The position numbers were made by a program, and so were the translations under genes. A stretch of 64,000 nt of DNA from contig CAVPAM010000006.1 of the NCBI GenBank assembly GCA_963701445.1, positions 1-64,000 of the forward strand, written 5' to 3'. The notes below the pieces were generated by a model, which did not search any database, was not told where the DNA came from, and saw only the letters and a program-made list of their open reading frames with translations. Shown one piece after another: positions 1 to 8,215 of the stretch (its first letter is position 1; the number at the start of each line of letters is the position of its first letter). This stretch comes from CAKZLS01 sp963701445 (GTDB lineage: Bacteria; Pseudomonadota; Alphaproteobacteria; Rhodospirillales; Defluviicoccaceae).

Positions 1-14
1 GATGGACCACGGAG

Positions 15-1049
15 ATGAGCACGCTTCAACTTGCCGCGGCCGGCTGGGTTCGGACGATCAAAAAGCTGGACGGTGCGTGGCTCGCCGTCGCGCTGCTGTT
101 CGCCGTCCTGCTCGCGTTGGCGCCCGATCAGGCGGTGCGGTCGGGCCGGTTCGTGGCCGATGCGCTGTTCGGGATCCTGCCGTTCCTGCTGCTGGCGGTG
201 GGGTTCGCCGCCTACGCCAAGGCCACCGGCGCCGATGCCCTGATCGCCCGCGCCTTCCGCGGCCACATCGCCCCGATGGTCGTGTTCGCCGCGATCGTGG
301 GCGCGTTTTCGCCGTTCTGCTCATGCGGCGTCATTCCCCTGATCGCCGCCATGCTGTCCATGGGCGTCCCGCTGCCCGCCGTCATGGCCTTCTGGCTTTC
401 CTCGCCCCTCATGGATCCGTCCATGTTCATGCTGACCGTCGGCACGCTGGGCATGGAGTTCGCCATCGCCAAGACGGTCGCGGCCGTCGGGCTCGGGGTC
501 CTCGGCGGATTTGGTATTCTGATGCTGTGCCGCGCGCCGGCCTTCGCCGATCCGCTGCGTCCGGGGATCGGCAACGGCGGCTGCGCCGGCGCGAAAATCC
601 GCGCCCCGAAGGCGGCGGCCTGGGCCTTCTGGCGCGACGACGCGCGCCGCGCCGCGTTCATTGGGGAGATCCTCTCCAGCGGCCTGTTCCTTGGCAAGTG
701 GCTGACCCTGGCGTTCGCGCTGGAAAGCGTGATGCTGGCCTATGTCCCGCCCGATTTCATCGCGTCCATCGCCGGCGACGGCGGGGCCCCGTCCATCGTC
801 CTCGCCGCCCTCGCCGGGGTCCCGGCCTACCTCAACGGCTATGCCGCCCTGCCCCTGATCGGCGGCCTGATCGAGACCGGCATGGCCCCCGGCGCCGGAA
901 TGGCGTTTCTCGTCGCCGGCGGCGTCACCTGTGTGCCCGCCGCCATCGCCGTCTTCGCCCTCACCCGCCCGCCGGTATTCCTGGCCTATCTCGCCTTCGC
1001 GCTGCTGGGCTCGATCCTCGCCGGCATGGTTTACGGGATGATTGCATGA
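15..1049 (+). CDS. Permease of the DUF318/ArsP-SO_0444 type (possibly 5'-truncated)
   Basis: The 344-residue protein is an integral membrane permease with about eight to ten hydrophobic segments. The conserved signature FSPFCSCGVIPL lies at residues 98-109, with Cys102 and Cys104. In this family these cysteines are thought to bind the exported metal or organoarsenical, so export of a toxic metal or metalloid across the inner membrane is the likely role. The substrate cannot be told from sequence. The frame stays open to the left edge and the GGAG lies right against the ATG, which is too close for a good ribosome site, so the true start may be outside the window. The stop overlaps the start of the next gene (ATGA), suggesting translational coupling. 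Confidence 0.8.
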   Translation: MSTLQLAAAGWVRTIKKLDGAWLAVALLFAVLLALAPDQAVRSGRFVADALFGILPFLLLAVGFAAYAKATGADALIARAFRGHIAPMVVFAAIVGAFSPFCSCGVIPLIAAMLSMGVPLPAVMAFWLSSPLMDPSMFMLTVGTLGMEFAIAKTVAAVGLGVLGGFGILMLCRAPAFADPLRPGIGNGGCAGAKIRAPKAAAWAFWRDDARRAAFIGEILSSGLFLGKWLTLAFALESVMLAYVPPDFIASIAGDGGAPSIVLAALAGVPAYLNGYAALPLIGGLIETGMAPGAGMAFLVAGGVTCVPAAIAVFALTRPPVFLAYLAFALLGSILAGMVYGMIA

Positions 1050-1474
1050 GCAAGGGAAGGTCACCGACCTTAAAGAAGCGCGGGATCGTGGTTTTCGGGA
1101 CGCTGGGACTTGTGGCGGTCGTGGCGGTGGTTTTCGCCCTGGTCCGCATGCCCGGCGAGGACGGCGAGATCCGGCGCGGCGTGGCGTCCTGGTATGGACC
1201 GGGGTTCCACGGCAAGGAGACGGCCAGCGGCGAGATTTTCGATCAGAACGAGATGACCGCCGCAAGCCGCACCCTGCCCCTGGGTACGCGGGTCCTGGTG
1301 ACCAATCGCGACAACGGCAAATCCGTCGAGGTGACGATCAATGACCGCGGCCCCTACGTGGACGACCGGATCATCGACCTGTCCAAGGCCGCCGCGCGAA
1401 AGCTTGGGCTGCTCAAGCCCGGAACCGGGAATGTGCGGATCGACGTGATCAGCGACGAAATCGAGTCCGAGTGA
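1046..1474 (+). CDS. RlpA-like septal ring lytic transglycosylase family protein
   Basis: A 142-residue protein with a short basic N-terminus, one membrane segment (about residues 12-33) and a double-psi beta-barrel domain. The domain opens with ASWYGPGFHGKETASGE and contains the family motifs MTAASRTLPLGT and NDRGPY. RlpA-type proteins act on denuded peptidoglycan in the periplasm, and the hydrophobic segment would anchor this one in the inner membrane. There is no lipobox and no SPOR domain, so it is a minimal RlpA and not the full cell-division lipoprotein. The ATG overlaps the preceding stop. A close paralogue follows about 260 bases downstream. Confidence 0.85.
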   Translation: MSKGRSPTLKKRGIVVFGTLGLVAVVAVVFALVRMPGEDGEIRRGVASWYGPGFHGKETASGEIFDQNEMTAASRTLPLGTRVLVTNRDNGKSVEVTINDRGPYVDDRIIDLSKAAARKLGLLKPGTGNVRIDVISDEIESE

Positions 1475-1738
1475 GCCCTCGACACGGATAGATGGCCGCC
1501 GCATTTTGTCGCGTTCTGAGTTCGCGACCGCAACATCGCCACAAAATTGACCTAATTGGCCCCCATGAGTTGCGAACCGGTCGCGTTTGGTCCAGGGGAA
1601 AGACGACCCAAACGCCGGCGGCCACATGAATTAACTTGCGATGTGAGGTATCGGCGTCTCCCAAGCGCCGGATCAGTTTGATTGTCGGTCCGTTCATGGA
1701 ATGTCGGACGGCGACCATCGAAGAGGAGAGCACAGCAC

Positions 1739-2161
1739 ATGAACATGAGCGCGCGCATCGCCTTCGTGGCGTTTGGACTTTTTATGATCGTGACGGCGAT
1801 CGCCGGTTTCGCCCCCACTTCCGACGCGGGTGTCTTGAGCGAGCGCGGCCTGGCGTCCTGGTACGGTCCGGGATTCGAAGGCCGGAAAACCGCCAGCGGC
1901 GAGTCGTTCGACCCGTTGGCGATGACCGCCGCGCACCGCGATTTCCCGCTCGGAACGGTGATCATGGTGACCAATCTCAAGAATGGCAGGCAGGTCCAGG
2001 TCAAGATCAACGATCGCGGTCCCCATGTCCGGGGCCGGATCATCGACGTGTCGGCGGGAGCGGCGCGGAAACTGAAGATGATCGAGGCCGGGACCGCGCC
2101 CGTTCGAATTGACGTGATCGGCGGCGGTGACGCGGCGGGTTCCACGGGCCCAAAACCGTAA
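1739..2161 (+). CDS. Second RlpA-like double-psi beta-barrel protein
   Basis: A 140-residue secreted protein. The signal peptide or anchor runs to about residue 30, and the mature part starts ERGLASWYGPGFEGRKTASGE. The double-psi barrel motifs MTAAHRDFPLGT and NDRGPHVRGRIIDVS match those of the gene just upstream, so the two look like a tandem duplication with different N-termini. The start was placed at 1739 because AGGAG sits ten bases before it; longer in-frame starts lack a ribosome site. The likely role is periplasmic peptidoglycan processing or binding. Family membership is clear from the motifs, but the specific activity is inferred. Confidence 0.83.
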   Translation: MNMSARIAFVAFGLFMIVTAIAGFAPTSDAGVLSERGLASWYGPGFEGRKTASGESFDPLAMTAAHRDFPLGTVIMVTNLKNGRQVQVKINDRGPHVRGRIIDVSAGAARKLKMIEAGTAPVRIDVIGGGDAAGSTGPKP

Positions 2162-2221
2162 TCGCGGGCGGCAACGTAACGGACACGTAAACCCGCGGCC
2201 TTTGCGCTCTTCTGGCTTGTT

Positions 2222-3397
2222 TTACCGGCTCAGCGCGCGCATGGCGCGGTCGAGGCCGTCGAGGGTCAGCGGGTACATGCGCCCGCCCATGAGCTGGTTG
2301 ATCATCCGGGTGGACATGGTGTGCTGCCACCATTCCTCGGAAACCGGGTTGAGCCACACCGCGTGGGTGTAGACGTTCAGCACCCGCTCCATCCACAAGG
2401 ACCCCGTCTCCTCGTTCCAGTGCTCCACGGCGCCGCCCGGATAGATCATCTCGTAGGGGCTCATGGACGCGTCGCCGACGAAGATCGCCTTGTAATCGTG
2501 CGGATAGGTATGCAGCACGTCCCAGGTGGGCGTGGCCTCGTCGCGGCGGCGCCGGTTGTCGCGCCATACCTTCTCGTAAACGCAGTTGTGGAAGTAGAAA
2601 TACTCCAGGTGCTTGAACTCGCCGCGCGCCGCCGAGAACAGCTCCTCGCAGGTGCGGATATGCGGGTCCATGGAGCCGCCCACGTCGAGGAACAGCAGCA
2701 CCTTCACGGCGTTGTGGCGCTCCGGCACCATGTGCAGGTCCAGATAGCCCTTCTTGGCCGTGGCGCGGATGGTGTGGTCGAGATCGAGCTCGGTGGCCGC
2801 GCCCTGGCGGGCGAACCGCCGCAGCCGGCGAAGCGCCACCTTGATGTTGCGGGTGCCCAGTTGCACCGACGAGTCCAGGTTCTTGAATTCGCGCTTGTCC
2901 CAGACCTTGACGGCGCGGTTGTTGCGGTTGCCGTCCTGGCCGATGCGCACGCCCTCGGGATTATAGCCGCCGGTGCCGTACGGCGAGGTTCCGCCGGTGC
3001 CGATCCATTTGCTGCCCCCCTGATGGCGGCCCTTCTGCTCGTTGAGGCGCTCCTTCAGCGTTTCCATCAGCTTGTACCAGCCGCCCATGGCCTGGACCTG
3101 GGCCTTCTCCTCGTCGGTGAGAACCCGGTCGGCGAGCTTGCGCAGCCACTCCTCGGGGATCTCCACGGTCTCGCCGTCGTCGGGGGGCTCAAGCCCCTTG
3201 AACACGGATCCGAACACCCGGTCGAACCGATCCAGGTTGGTTTCGTCCTTCACCAGGCACGAGCGGCTGAGATAGTAGAAATCGTCGACGCTGTACTCCG
3301 CGAGCCCCGCGTCCATGGCCTCCATCAGGGTCAGGTACTCGCGCAGCGAAACCGGAATCCGCGCCTGCTTGAGCTCAAGGAAGAAGTTGATGAACAT
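2222..3397 (-). CDS. VWA domain-containing protein, CoxE-like partner of a MoxR ATPase
   Basis: A soluble protein of about 391 residues. The C-terminal half is a von Willebrand factor A domain with a MIDAS-type motif LLFLDVGGSMDPH (Asp about residue 238), DxGGS in place of the usual DxSxS. The middle part is glycine-rich and charged. Such proteins work with MoxR-family AAA+ ATPases as chaperones that insert metals or assemble complexes. The matching ATPase is on the same strand at 5021-5872. The two genes are normally adjacent but here are split by toxin-antitoxin loci. The start is placed at ATG 3397, nine bases after a GAGG, in preference to an upstream TTG at 3403. Confidence 0.85.
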   Translation of the reverse strand: MFINFFLELKQARIPVSLREYLTLMEAMDAGLAEYSVDDFYYLSRSCLVKDETNLDRFDRVFGSVFKGLEPPDDGETVEIPEEWLRKLADRVLTDEEKAQVQAMGGWYKLMETLKERLNEQKGRHQGGSKWIGTGGTSPYGTGGYNPEGVRIGQDGNRNNRAVKVWDKREFKNLDSSVQLGTRNIKVALRRLRRFARQGAATELDLDHTIRATAKKGYLDLHMVPERHNAVKVLLFLDVGGSMDPHIRTCEELFSAARGEFKHLEYFYFHNCVYEKVWRDNRRRRDEATPTWDVLHTYPHDYKAIFVGDASMSPYEMIYPGGAVEHWNEETGSLWMERVLNVYTHAVWLNPVSEEWWQHTMSTRMINQLMGGRMYPLTLDGLDRAMRALSR

Positions 3398-3559
3398 GGC
3401 CAAAAACCTCGCTGGCGACTGTCACGCTGAGAGTACCCCGAGGTTTGCGGCGGCGCCAGTCTGGACAGACCTGTTGATTTCTTAGACGCGTGTCGTTCGG
3501 TTGTGGCCATCGGCGGCTCCGTGGTATTACTCTACGCTCACGGAGTAAGGCTCTGCACC

Positions 3560-3799
3560 ATGGGATATGCGATCACCAGCAAGGGACAGGTCACGCTGCC
3601 GAAACCGGTCCGCGAGCGGCTCGGGGTGAACCCGGGCGAACAGGTGGAATTCCGACTCGGCAGGAATGGCGAAGTTATCATCGAAAAGGCGGGCGGGGAA
3701 CGTCAGCCCGAGCATTTCGCTCGATGGCGGGGCTTCTTCGGGCCGGGGCCGAGCACAGGCCGACGAGATCATGGCTCTGACCCTGGCGACGATCGGTGA
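3560..3799 (+). CDS. AbrB/SpoVT-type antitoxin with altered C-terminus
   Basis: A 79-residue protein. Its N-terminal half is a swapped-hairpin AbrB domain (MGYAITSKGQVTLPKPVRE, then GVNPGEQVEF). It should bind DNA at its own promoter and neutralise the PIN toxin encoded next. ATG 3560 follows a GGAG/AAGG ribosome site. The tail reads GPGPSTGRRDHGSDPGDDR, but the +1 frame over the same bases reads ADEIMALT, the usual tail of this family, and the original frame then resumes with GDDR. A pair of compensating indels has therefore probably scrambled about eight residues of the toxin-binding tail. Confidence 0.75.
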   Translation: MGYAITSKGQVTLPKPVRERLGVNPGEQVEFRLGRNGEVIIEKAGGERQPEHFARWRGFFGPGPSTGRRDHGSDPGDDR

Positions 3800-4209
3800 T
3801 CCGCCGACACCAACGTTCTCCTCGACCTGTTGACAGCCGATCCGAATTGGTCGGACTGGTCGGAGCGCCAGCTCGAAGCGGCCCGGCTCGGGGACCGATT
3901 GGTATCAACGAGGTCGTCTATGCCGAGCTTTCCGTGCGCGCAAAACGCATGGAGGATGTCGATGCGGCACTGCAAGGTCTGGAGATCGAGGTGCTTGCGA
4001 CGCCGCGCGCGGCGTTGTTCATGGCCGGCAAGGTATTCGCGCAATACCGGGAGCGCGGCGGCACTCGTTCCGGGGTGCTCCCCGATTTTTTTATCGGCGC
4101 CCATGCCGCCGTCGCCGGATTGCCGCTGCTCAGCCGGGATGCCCGGCGCCTGGGCTTTTACTTCCCCACCGTCGAACTGATCACTCCGGATGAGCGTGAT
4201 CGGAAATGA
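3796..4209 (+). pseudogene. PIN-domain toxin (VapC-like), broken by frameshifts
   Basis: Both halves of a PIN ribonuclease are present but in different frames. The N-terminal core DTNVLLDLLTADPNWSDW, with the first catalytic Asp, is read from about 3807. The C-terminal part, GINEVVYAELSVRAK through GVLPDFFIGAHAAV and LLSRDARR with the later acidic residues, is read in the frame ending at 4209. One extra C near 3803 (GTGATC-C-GCCGAC) and a second shift near 3895-3900 explain the break. Intact, it would be a type II toxin cleaving RNA and paired with the overlapping AbrB gene. Either the toxin is dead or the assembly carries two indels here. Confidence 0.7.
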
Positions 4210-4255
4210 ACCGCATCACGCCGCCGCCAACAGGCGCGACGTGCCCACTCGAGGA

Positions 4256-4615
4256 TTACCCGGCCTTTCCCGTCGTCAGGTCGCGATGCATCGCGAGAAC
4301 CGCGTTTTTGAGCGCCGGCAAGTCCTTTTCAACGATGCGCCAGATCCGTTCGTCGAGGACTTGGTCGTAGGCGTGACGCAGAACGTTGCCAAGATCCGCC
4401 ACCGCACGCCAAGGGATCCCGGGATGTTGTTGTTTGATGCTGTCGGGCAAGTGGCGTGACGCCTCGGACAGGCGCTCGAAATGACGCTCGACGGCCGCGG
4501 CTCCATCCACATCGTCGGCATAGTCGTTTAGGGACCTGTTTCGTGTCATCCGCTCGATCCCCGCAATCGCCGCGAGCATGTGCTCGATCCGGTCGAGGGT
4601 TCGTTCGTCGCTCAT
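4256..4615 (-). CDS. HepT-like HEPN-domain toxin (DUF86)
   Basis: A 119-residue alpha-helical protein of the HepT/DUF86 family, the HEPN partner of the MntA nucleotidyltransferase encoded just upstream on the same strand. The C-terminal signature region is LGNVLRHAYDQV. The canonical HepT site is R-N-x-L-x-H-x-Y; here the first arginine is glycine while N, L, H and Y are kept. The family acts as an RNase toxin that is silenced when its partner modifies the tyrosine. Loss of the arginine may mean weak or no RNase activity, although GN variants are a recurring subgroup. It sits between the VWA and MoxR genes. Confidence 0.72.
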   Translation of the reverse strand: MSDERTLDRIEHMLAAIAGIERMTRNRSLNDYADDVDGAAAVERHFERLSEASRHLPDSIKQQHPGIPWRAVADLGNVLRHAYDQVLDERIWRIVEKDLPALKNAVLAMHRDLTTGKAG

Positions 4616-4672
4616 CAGAATACGGCGACCTCATCGGCGGCGATCCGGTTGCGGAAACGGGGCCGGAGATCG

Positions 4673-4910
4673 TCAGCGAATGACCACGTCGGTCTCGCGG
4701 CCGAACAGGTCGCACAGGTACAGGCGCAAATCGGCGAGATCGATCAGCGAGAACACCGTCCGGGATCGATATCGACGACCACGTCGATGTCGCTGTCCTC
4801 TCCGCTCTCCCCCGCGCCAGCGAACCGAACAGCGCCAGGCGGGTCACTCCGCGGGCGTGCAGCGCGTTCTCGTGGGCGCACAGGATGCGGACGGCTTCTT
4901 TGCGGGTCAT
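4673..4910 (-). pseudogene. MntA-type nucleotidyltransferase antitoxin, broken by frameshifts
   Basis: The gene starts MTRKEAVRILCAHENALH and continues to the nucleotidyltransferase signature LFGSLARG. The reading frame then breaks in a run of five G. The catalytic part GEDSDIDVVVDIDPGR is in the next frame, and after a second break the tail TVFSLIDLADLRLYLCDLFG up to a stop at 4673 is in the third. Intact, it would be a minimal nucleotidyltransferase (GS-x9-DxD) that AMPylates the HepT toxin downstream. The product cannot be made as the sequence stands. Two indels in about 240 bases suggest true decay, but homopolymer sequencing errors are an alternative. Confidence 0.7.
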
Positions 4911-5020
4911 CGAGCAACTCTCTCGAAACCAGTTGCAATCGTATGGCGACACGCAAACAGCGATAGCCCGATGACGGGCGCGGGGTCGCACGACTCTCTA
5001 CTTATGGCTGGGTGTCCGCC

Positions 5021-5872
5021 CTACCCGCCCTCGCGGCGGTTGAGGAAGGCGAGGCGTTCGAACAGGTGGACGTCCTGTTCGTTCTTGAGCAGCGCGCCGT
5101 GCAGCGGCGGGATCAGCTTGCGGGCGTCATTGGTGCGAAGCGCCTCCGGCGGAACGTCCTCCACCAGCAAAAGCTTGATCCAGTCCAACAGTTCCGACGT
5201 GGACGGCTTCTTCTTCAGGCCCGGCACCTCGCGCATGTCGAAGAACGCGGTCAGCGCCTCGCGCACCAGCTTCTTCTGGATGCCGGGATAGTGCACCTCG
5301 ACGATCCGCTCCATGGTCTCGCGGTCGGGGAAGCGGATGTAATGGAAGAAACAGCGGCGCAGGAAGGCGTCCGGCAGTTCCTTCTCGTTGTTCGACGTGA
5401 TGACGACGATGGGGCGCTGGGCGGCCACCACCGTCTCCTTGGTCTCGTAGACGTGGAACTCCATGCGGTCGAGTTCCAGAAGCAGGTCGTTGGGGAACTC
5501 GATGTCGGCCTTGTCCACCTCGTCGATGAGCAGGACCGGCCGGACGTCGGCGGTGAACGCCTCCCACAGCCGCCCCTTGACGATGTAGTTGGCGATGTCG
5601 TGGACCCGCTCGTCTCCGAGCTGGGAGTCGCGCAGCCGGGCGACCGCGTCGTATTCGTAGAGCCCCTGTTGCGCCTTGGTGGTGGACTTGATGTGCCACT
5701 GGATCAGCGGCACGCCGAGCGCCTTGGCGATCTCGTGGGCGAGGATGGTCTTGCCGGTGCCGGGCTCCCCCTTGATCAGGAGCGGCCGCTCCAGGCTGAC
5801 GGCGGCGTTCACCGCCACCATCAGATCCTCGGTGGCGACATACGTCTCGGTACCCTGAAAGCGCTTGTTCAT
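5021..5872 (-). CDS. MoxR-family AAA+ ATPase
   Basis: A 283-residue cytoplasmic AAA+ ATPase with Walker A GEPGTGKT, Walker B VLLIDEVDKAD, sensor-1 region VVITSNNEKELPDAFLRRC and the arginine-finger helix typical of MoxR proteins. The closest functional type is CoxD-like, working with a VWA protein to mature a metalloenzyme or multi-subunit complex. The client is not in this window. ATG 5872 was chosen for its GGGAG seven bases upstream and because the family begins here; a longer start at 5917 has no clear ribosome site. Its VWA partner lies downstream on the same strand beyond the toxin-antitoxin loci. Confidence 0.9.
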   Translation of the reverse strand: MNKRFQGTETYVATEDLMVAVNAAVSLERPLLIKGEPGTGKTILAHEIAKALGVPLIQWHIKSTTKAQQGLYEYDAVARLRDSQLGDERVHDIANYIVKGRLWEAFTADVRPVLLIDEVDKADIEFPNDLLLELDRMEFHVYETKETVVAAQRPIVVITSNNEKELPDAFLRRCFFHYIRFPDRETMERIVEVHYPGIQKKLVREALTAFFDMREVPGLKKKPSTSELLDWIKLLLVEDVPPEALRTNDARKLIPPLHGALLKNEQDVHLFERLAFLNRREGG

Positions 5873-5948
5873 GAATGTCTCCCGGCGGCTGGTCGTGAAT
5901 CCCAAGGTTAGGGACACGGACGAAACGGTTCAAGGGCGTGACCGGATT

Positions 5949-6914
5949 CTAATGCTTGGCGGGCGGCTCCCCGGCGGACACGGTTTGAGCCTGGCGGCGC
6001 TCATGCGAGGCAAAACTCTGCGCCTCGATGAAGACGCGCTTGATCGACGGAAACGCGGCGACGATCCGGTTCTCCAGGCTCGAGACCAGGCGTTCCACCT
6101 CCCCCGACGACACGCCGTCGTTGAAATCCAGGCTGAGGTTCAACAGCACGTCCCGGGGACTGAAATGCATGGTCAGGAGTTCGTTGACCCGGAGGATGCC
6201 GGGTTCCTGGGCGACGAGGTCGCGGATGCCCTCGACCACGGCGGGGCTGGCGGCCTCGCCGATCAACAGGCCCTTGGTTTCGATGGCGAGGAAAATGGCC
6301 GTCAGGGCCAGGATGCAGCCGATGAGGATGGAGGCCACGCCGTCGAGCATGGGCAGATCGAACGCCTGGGCGCAGGCGATGCCCACAAGCGCCACCACCA
6401 GGCCGGCCATGGCCGCCGTATCCTCGAACAGAACGGTGAACACGGTGGGATCCTTGCTGCGGCGGATGGCGGTCAGCAACCCGATCTGGCCCCGGGTCTT
6501 GTTGAATTCCTTGTAGGCCACGAACCAGGCGCCGCCCTCGAAGATCATCGCCGCGCCAAGAACGACGTAGTTGACGATGGGGCTGGAAACCGGCTCCGGG
6601 TCCATCACCTTGTGGATGCCCTCGTAGATGGAAATGCCCGCGCCCAGTGCGAAGATCAGGATCGCCACCACGAAAGCCCAGAAATACAGTTCCTTGCCGT
6701 GGCCGAACGGATACTCGCTGTCGGCCGGCGCCGCCGATTTCTTCATCCCGTAGAGGAGAAGTCCCTGGTTGCCGGTATCCACCAGGGAGTGGATCCCCTC
6801 GCTGAGCATGGCCGAGCTTCCGGTATAGGAGGCGGCCGCGAACTTGGTAATGGCGATGAGCGTGTTGCCGGCCAGCGCCGCGAAAATAACCTTCTTCGAT
6901 CCCGACGCGGACAT
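5949..6914 (-). CDS. Cation diffusion facilitator transporter (ZnT9-like)
   Basis: A 321-residue CDF-family membrane protein with six predicted helices and a C-terminal cytoplasmic dimerisation domain. Metal-site motifs are visible in helix 2 (SEGIHSLVDTGNQ) and helix 5 (LFEDTAAMAG). The FEDTAA form instead of HxxxD is characteristic of the ZnT9-like branch. It would export Zn2+, Fe2+ or a similar divalent cation using the proton gradient; the ion is not decided by sequence. A strong GGGAGGGGAG lies before the ATG. It is the last gene of a minus-strand run from alaS through the MFS gene, but a separate promoter is possible. Confidence 0.88.
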   Translation of the reverse strand: MSASGSKKVIFAALAGNTLIAITKFAAASYTGSSAMLSEGIHSLVDTGNQGLLLYGMKKSAAPADSEYPFGHGKELYFWAFVVAILIFALGAGISIYEGIHKVMDPEPVSSPIVNYVVLGAAMIFEGGAWFVAYKEFNKTRGQIGLLTAIRRSKDPTVFTVLFEDTAAMAGLVVALVGIACAQAFDLPMLDGVASILIGCILALTAIFLAIETKGLLIGEAASPAVVEGIRDLVAQEPGILRVNELLTMHFSPRDVLLNLSLDFNDGVSSGEVERLVSSLENRIVAAFPSIKRVFIEAQSFASHERRQAQTVSAGEPPAKH

Positions 6915-7018
6915 GGTTTCTCCCCTCCCAGCTTCCCTGGACCGGAACCGAGTTTAGCGGAGATCGCGAGGCGGCGCGCCACTTTTCGGCTCGGCCGCCG
7001 CCACCCCTGGGCGGACAA

Positions 7019-8215
7019 TCATTGGGCGGCAACGGCGCGCGGCCTGACGAAGACGGTCTCGGCGCTCGGCGCGGGAGCGAACGGCACCAGCCGCGCCAGG
7101 ACCAGCGAACACGCCGCCATGGCGGCCCCGGCGAGAAACACCGCCGCCGGCGAGACCATCCACAGCGCGCCGAAGCCCACCGGGATCACCACCGCCGCGA
7201 TGTGGTTGATGGTGAAGCTGACCCCGGACGAACTGGCGATGTCGCGGGGGTCGGCGATCTTCTGGAAGTAGGTCTTGATGGCGATCGCCATGGCGAAGAA
7301 GATGTGATCGAGGATGTACAGTCCGACGGCGATCCAGGCGGTATCGACGAACGCATACGCCGTGAACACGCAGATCAGCCCCATGTATTCGAACGTCAGC
7401 GCCCGGCGCTCTCCCCAGCGGCCGATGAGCTTGCCGATGCGCGGCGCCAGAACCATGCTGAACGCGTGATTGGCCAGGAACATCAGGCTCATGGCGGCGA
7501 CGTCGAAACCGAACTTCTCGACCATCAGGAAGCCGGCGAACACGACGAAGATCTGGCGGCGCGCCCCGGACATGAAGGTGAGCGCGTAGAACAGCCAGTA
7601 GCGCCGGCGCAGGATCAGCGTCTTGTGCTGCTCCACCCTGGCGGGGAAACGCGGGAACAGCATCCAGGCCGCGAGCGTCAGGGCCACCGTCACCCCGCCG
7701 CCGATCAGCATGATCCATTTCATCTCGAGCCCGGCCAGGTCCACGCCGAGGTAGATCAGCGCGAACGCGATCAGGCCGGCGAAGGACCCGGCGGCCACCA
7801 GGCGGCCAAGCACCTTTGGCGCCTCGTCCTTGTCCAGCCATTGCAGGGCGAGCGACTGGCGGACCGTCTCGAAATAGTGGAACCCCACGGACATCACGAA
7901 GGTGGTCACCAGCAACCCCGCGAAGCTTGGAAAGAAACCGGTCAGCGCGACGCCGATGCCAAGCAGCGACAGTGACAGCAGCGCCAGCGCCTGCTCGCGG
8001 ATCAGCAGCAGGACGAACACCACCGCGAAGGCAAGGAAGCCGGGAATCTCCCGCACGCTCTGGAGAATGCCCATGTCGGCGCCGTTGAAGCCCGCCCGCT
8101 CCACCGCGAAGTTGTTGATCACCGCCATCCATGTGCTGAAGCTGATGGGCATGGCCACCGAGAGGAGGATCAGCAACACCTCCGGACGGCGCCAGCGCCC
8201 GGGGCTGGCGGTCAA
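7019..8215 (-). CDS. Major facilitator superfamily transporter
   Basis: A 398-residue MFS permease with about twelve hydrophobic segments and a central cytoplasmic loop (RFPARVEQHKTLILRRRYW). The substrate is not recognisable. The start is a TTG that overlaps the alaS stop codon (TTGA), with a GGGG stretch upstream, so the gene is almost certainly translated from the alaS transcript. Proteins of this subgroup have no assigned function that I can name from the sequence. Confidence 0.85.
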   Translation of the reverse strand: MTASPGRWRRPEVLLILLSVAMPISFSTWMAVINNFAVERAGFNGADMGILQSVREIPGFLAFAVVFVLLLIREQALALLSLSLLGIGVALTGFFPSFAGLLVTTFVMSVGFHYFETVRQSLALQWLDKDEAPKVLGRLVAAGSFAGLIAFALIYLGVDLAGLEMKWIMLIGGGVTVALTLAAWMLFPRFPARVEQHKTLILRRRYWLFYALTFMSGARRQIFVVFAGFLMVEKFGFDVAAMSLMFLANHAFSMVLAPRIGKLIGRWGERRALTFEYMGLICVFTAYAFVDTAWIAVGLYILDHIFFAMAIAIKTYFQKIADPRDIASSSGVSFTINHIAAVVIPVGFGALWMVSPAAVFLAGAAMAACSLVLARLVPFAPAPSAETVFVRPRAVAAQ

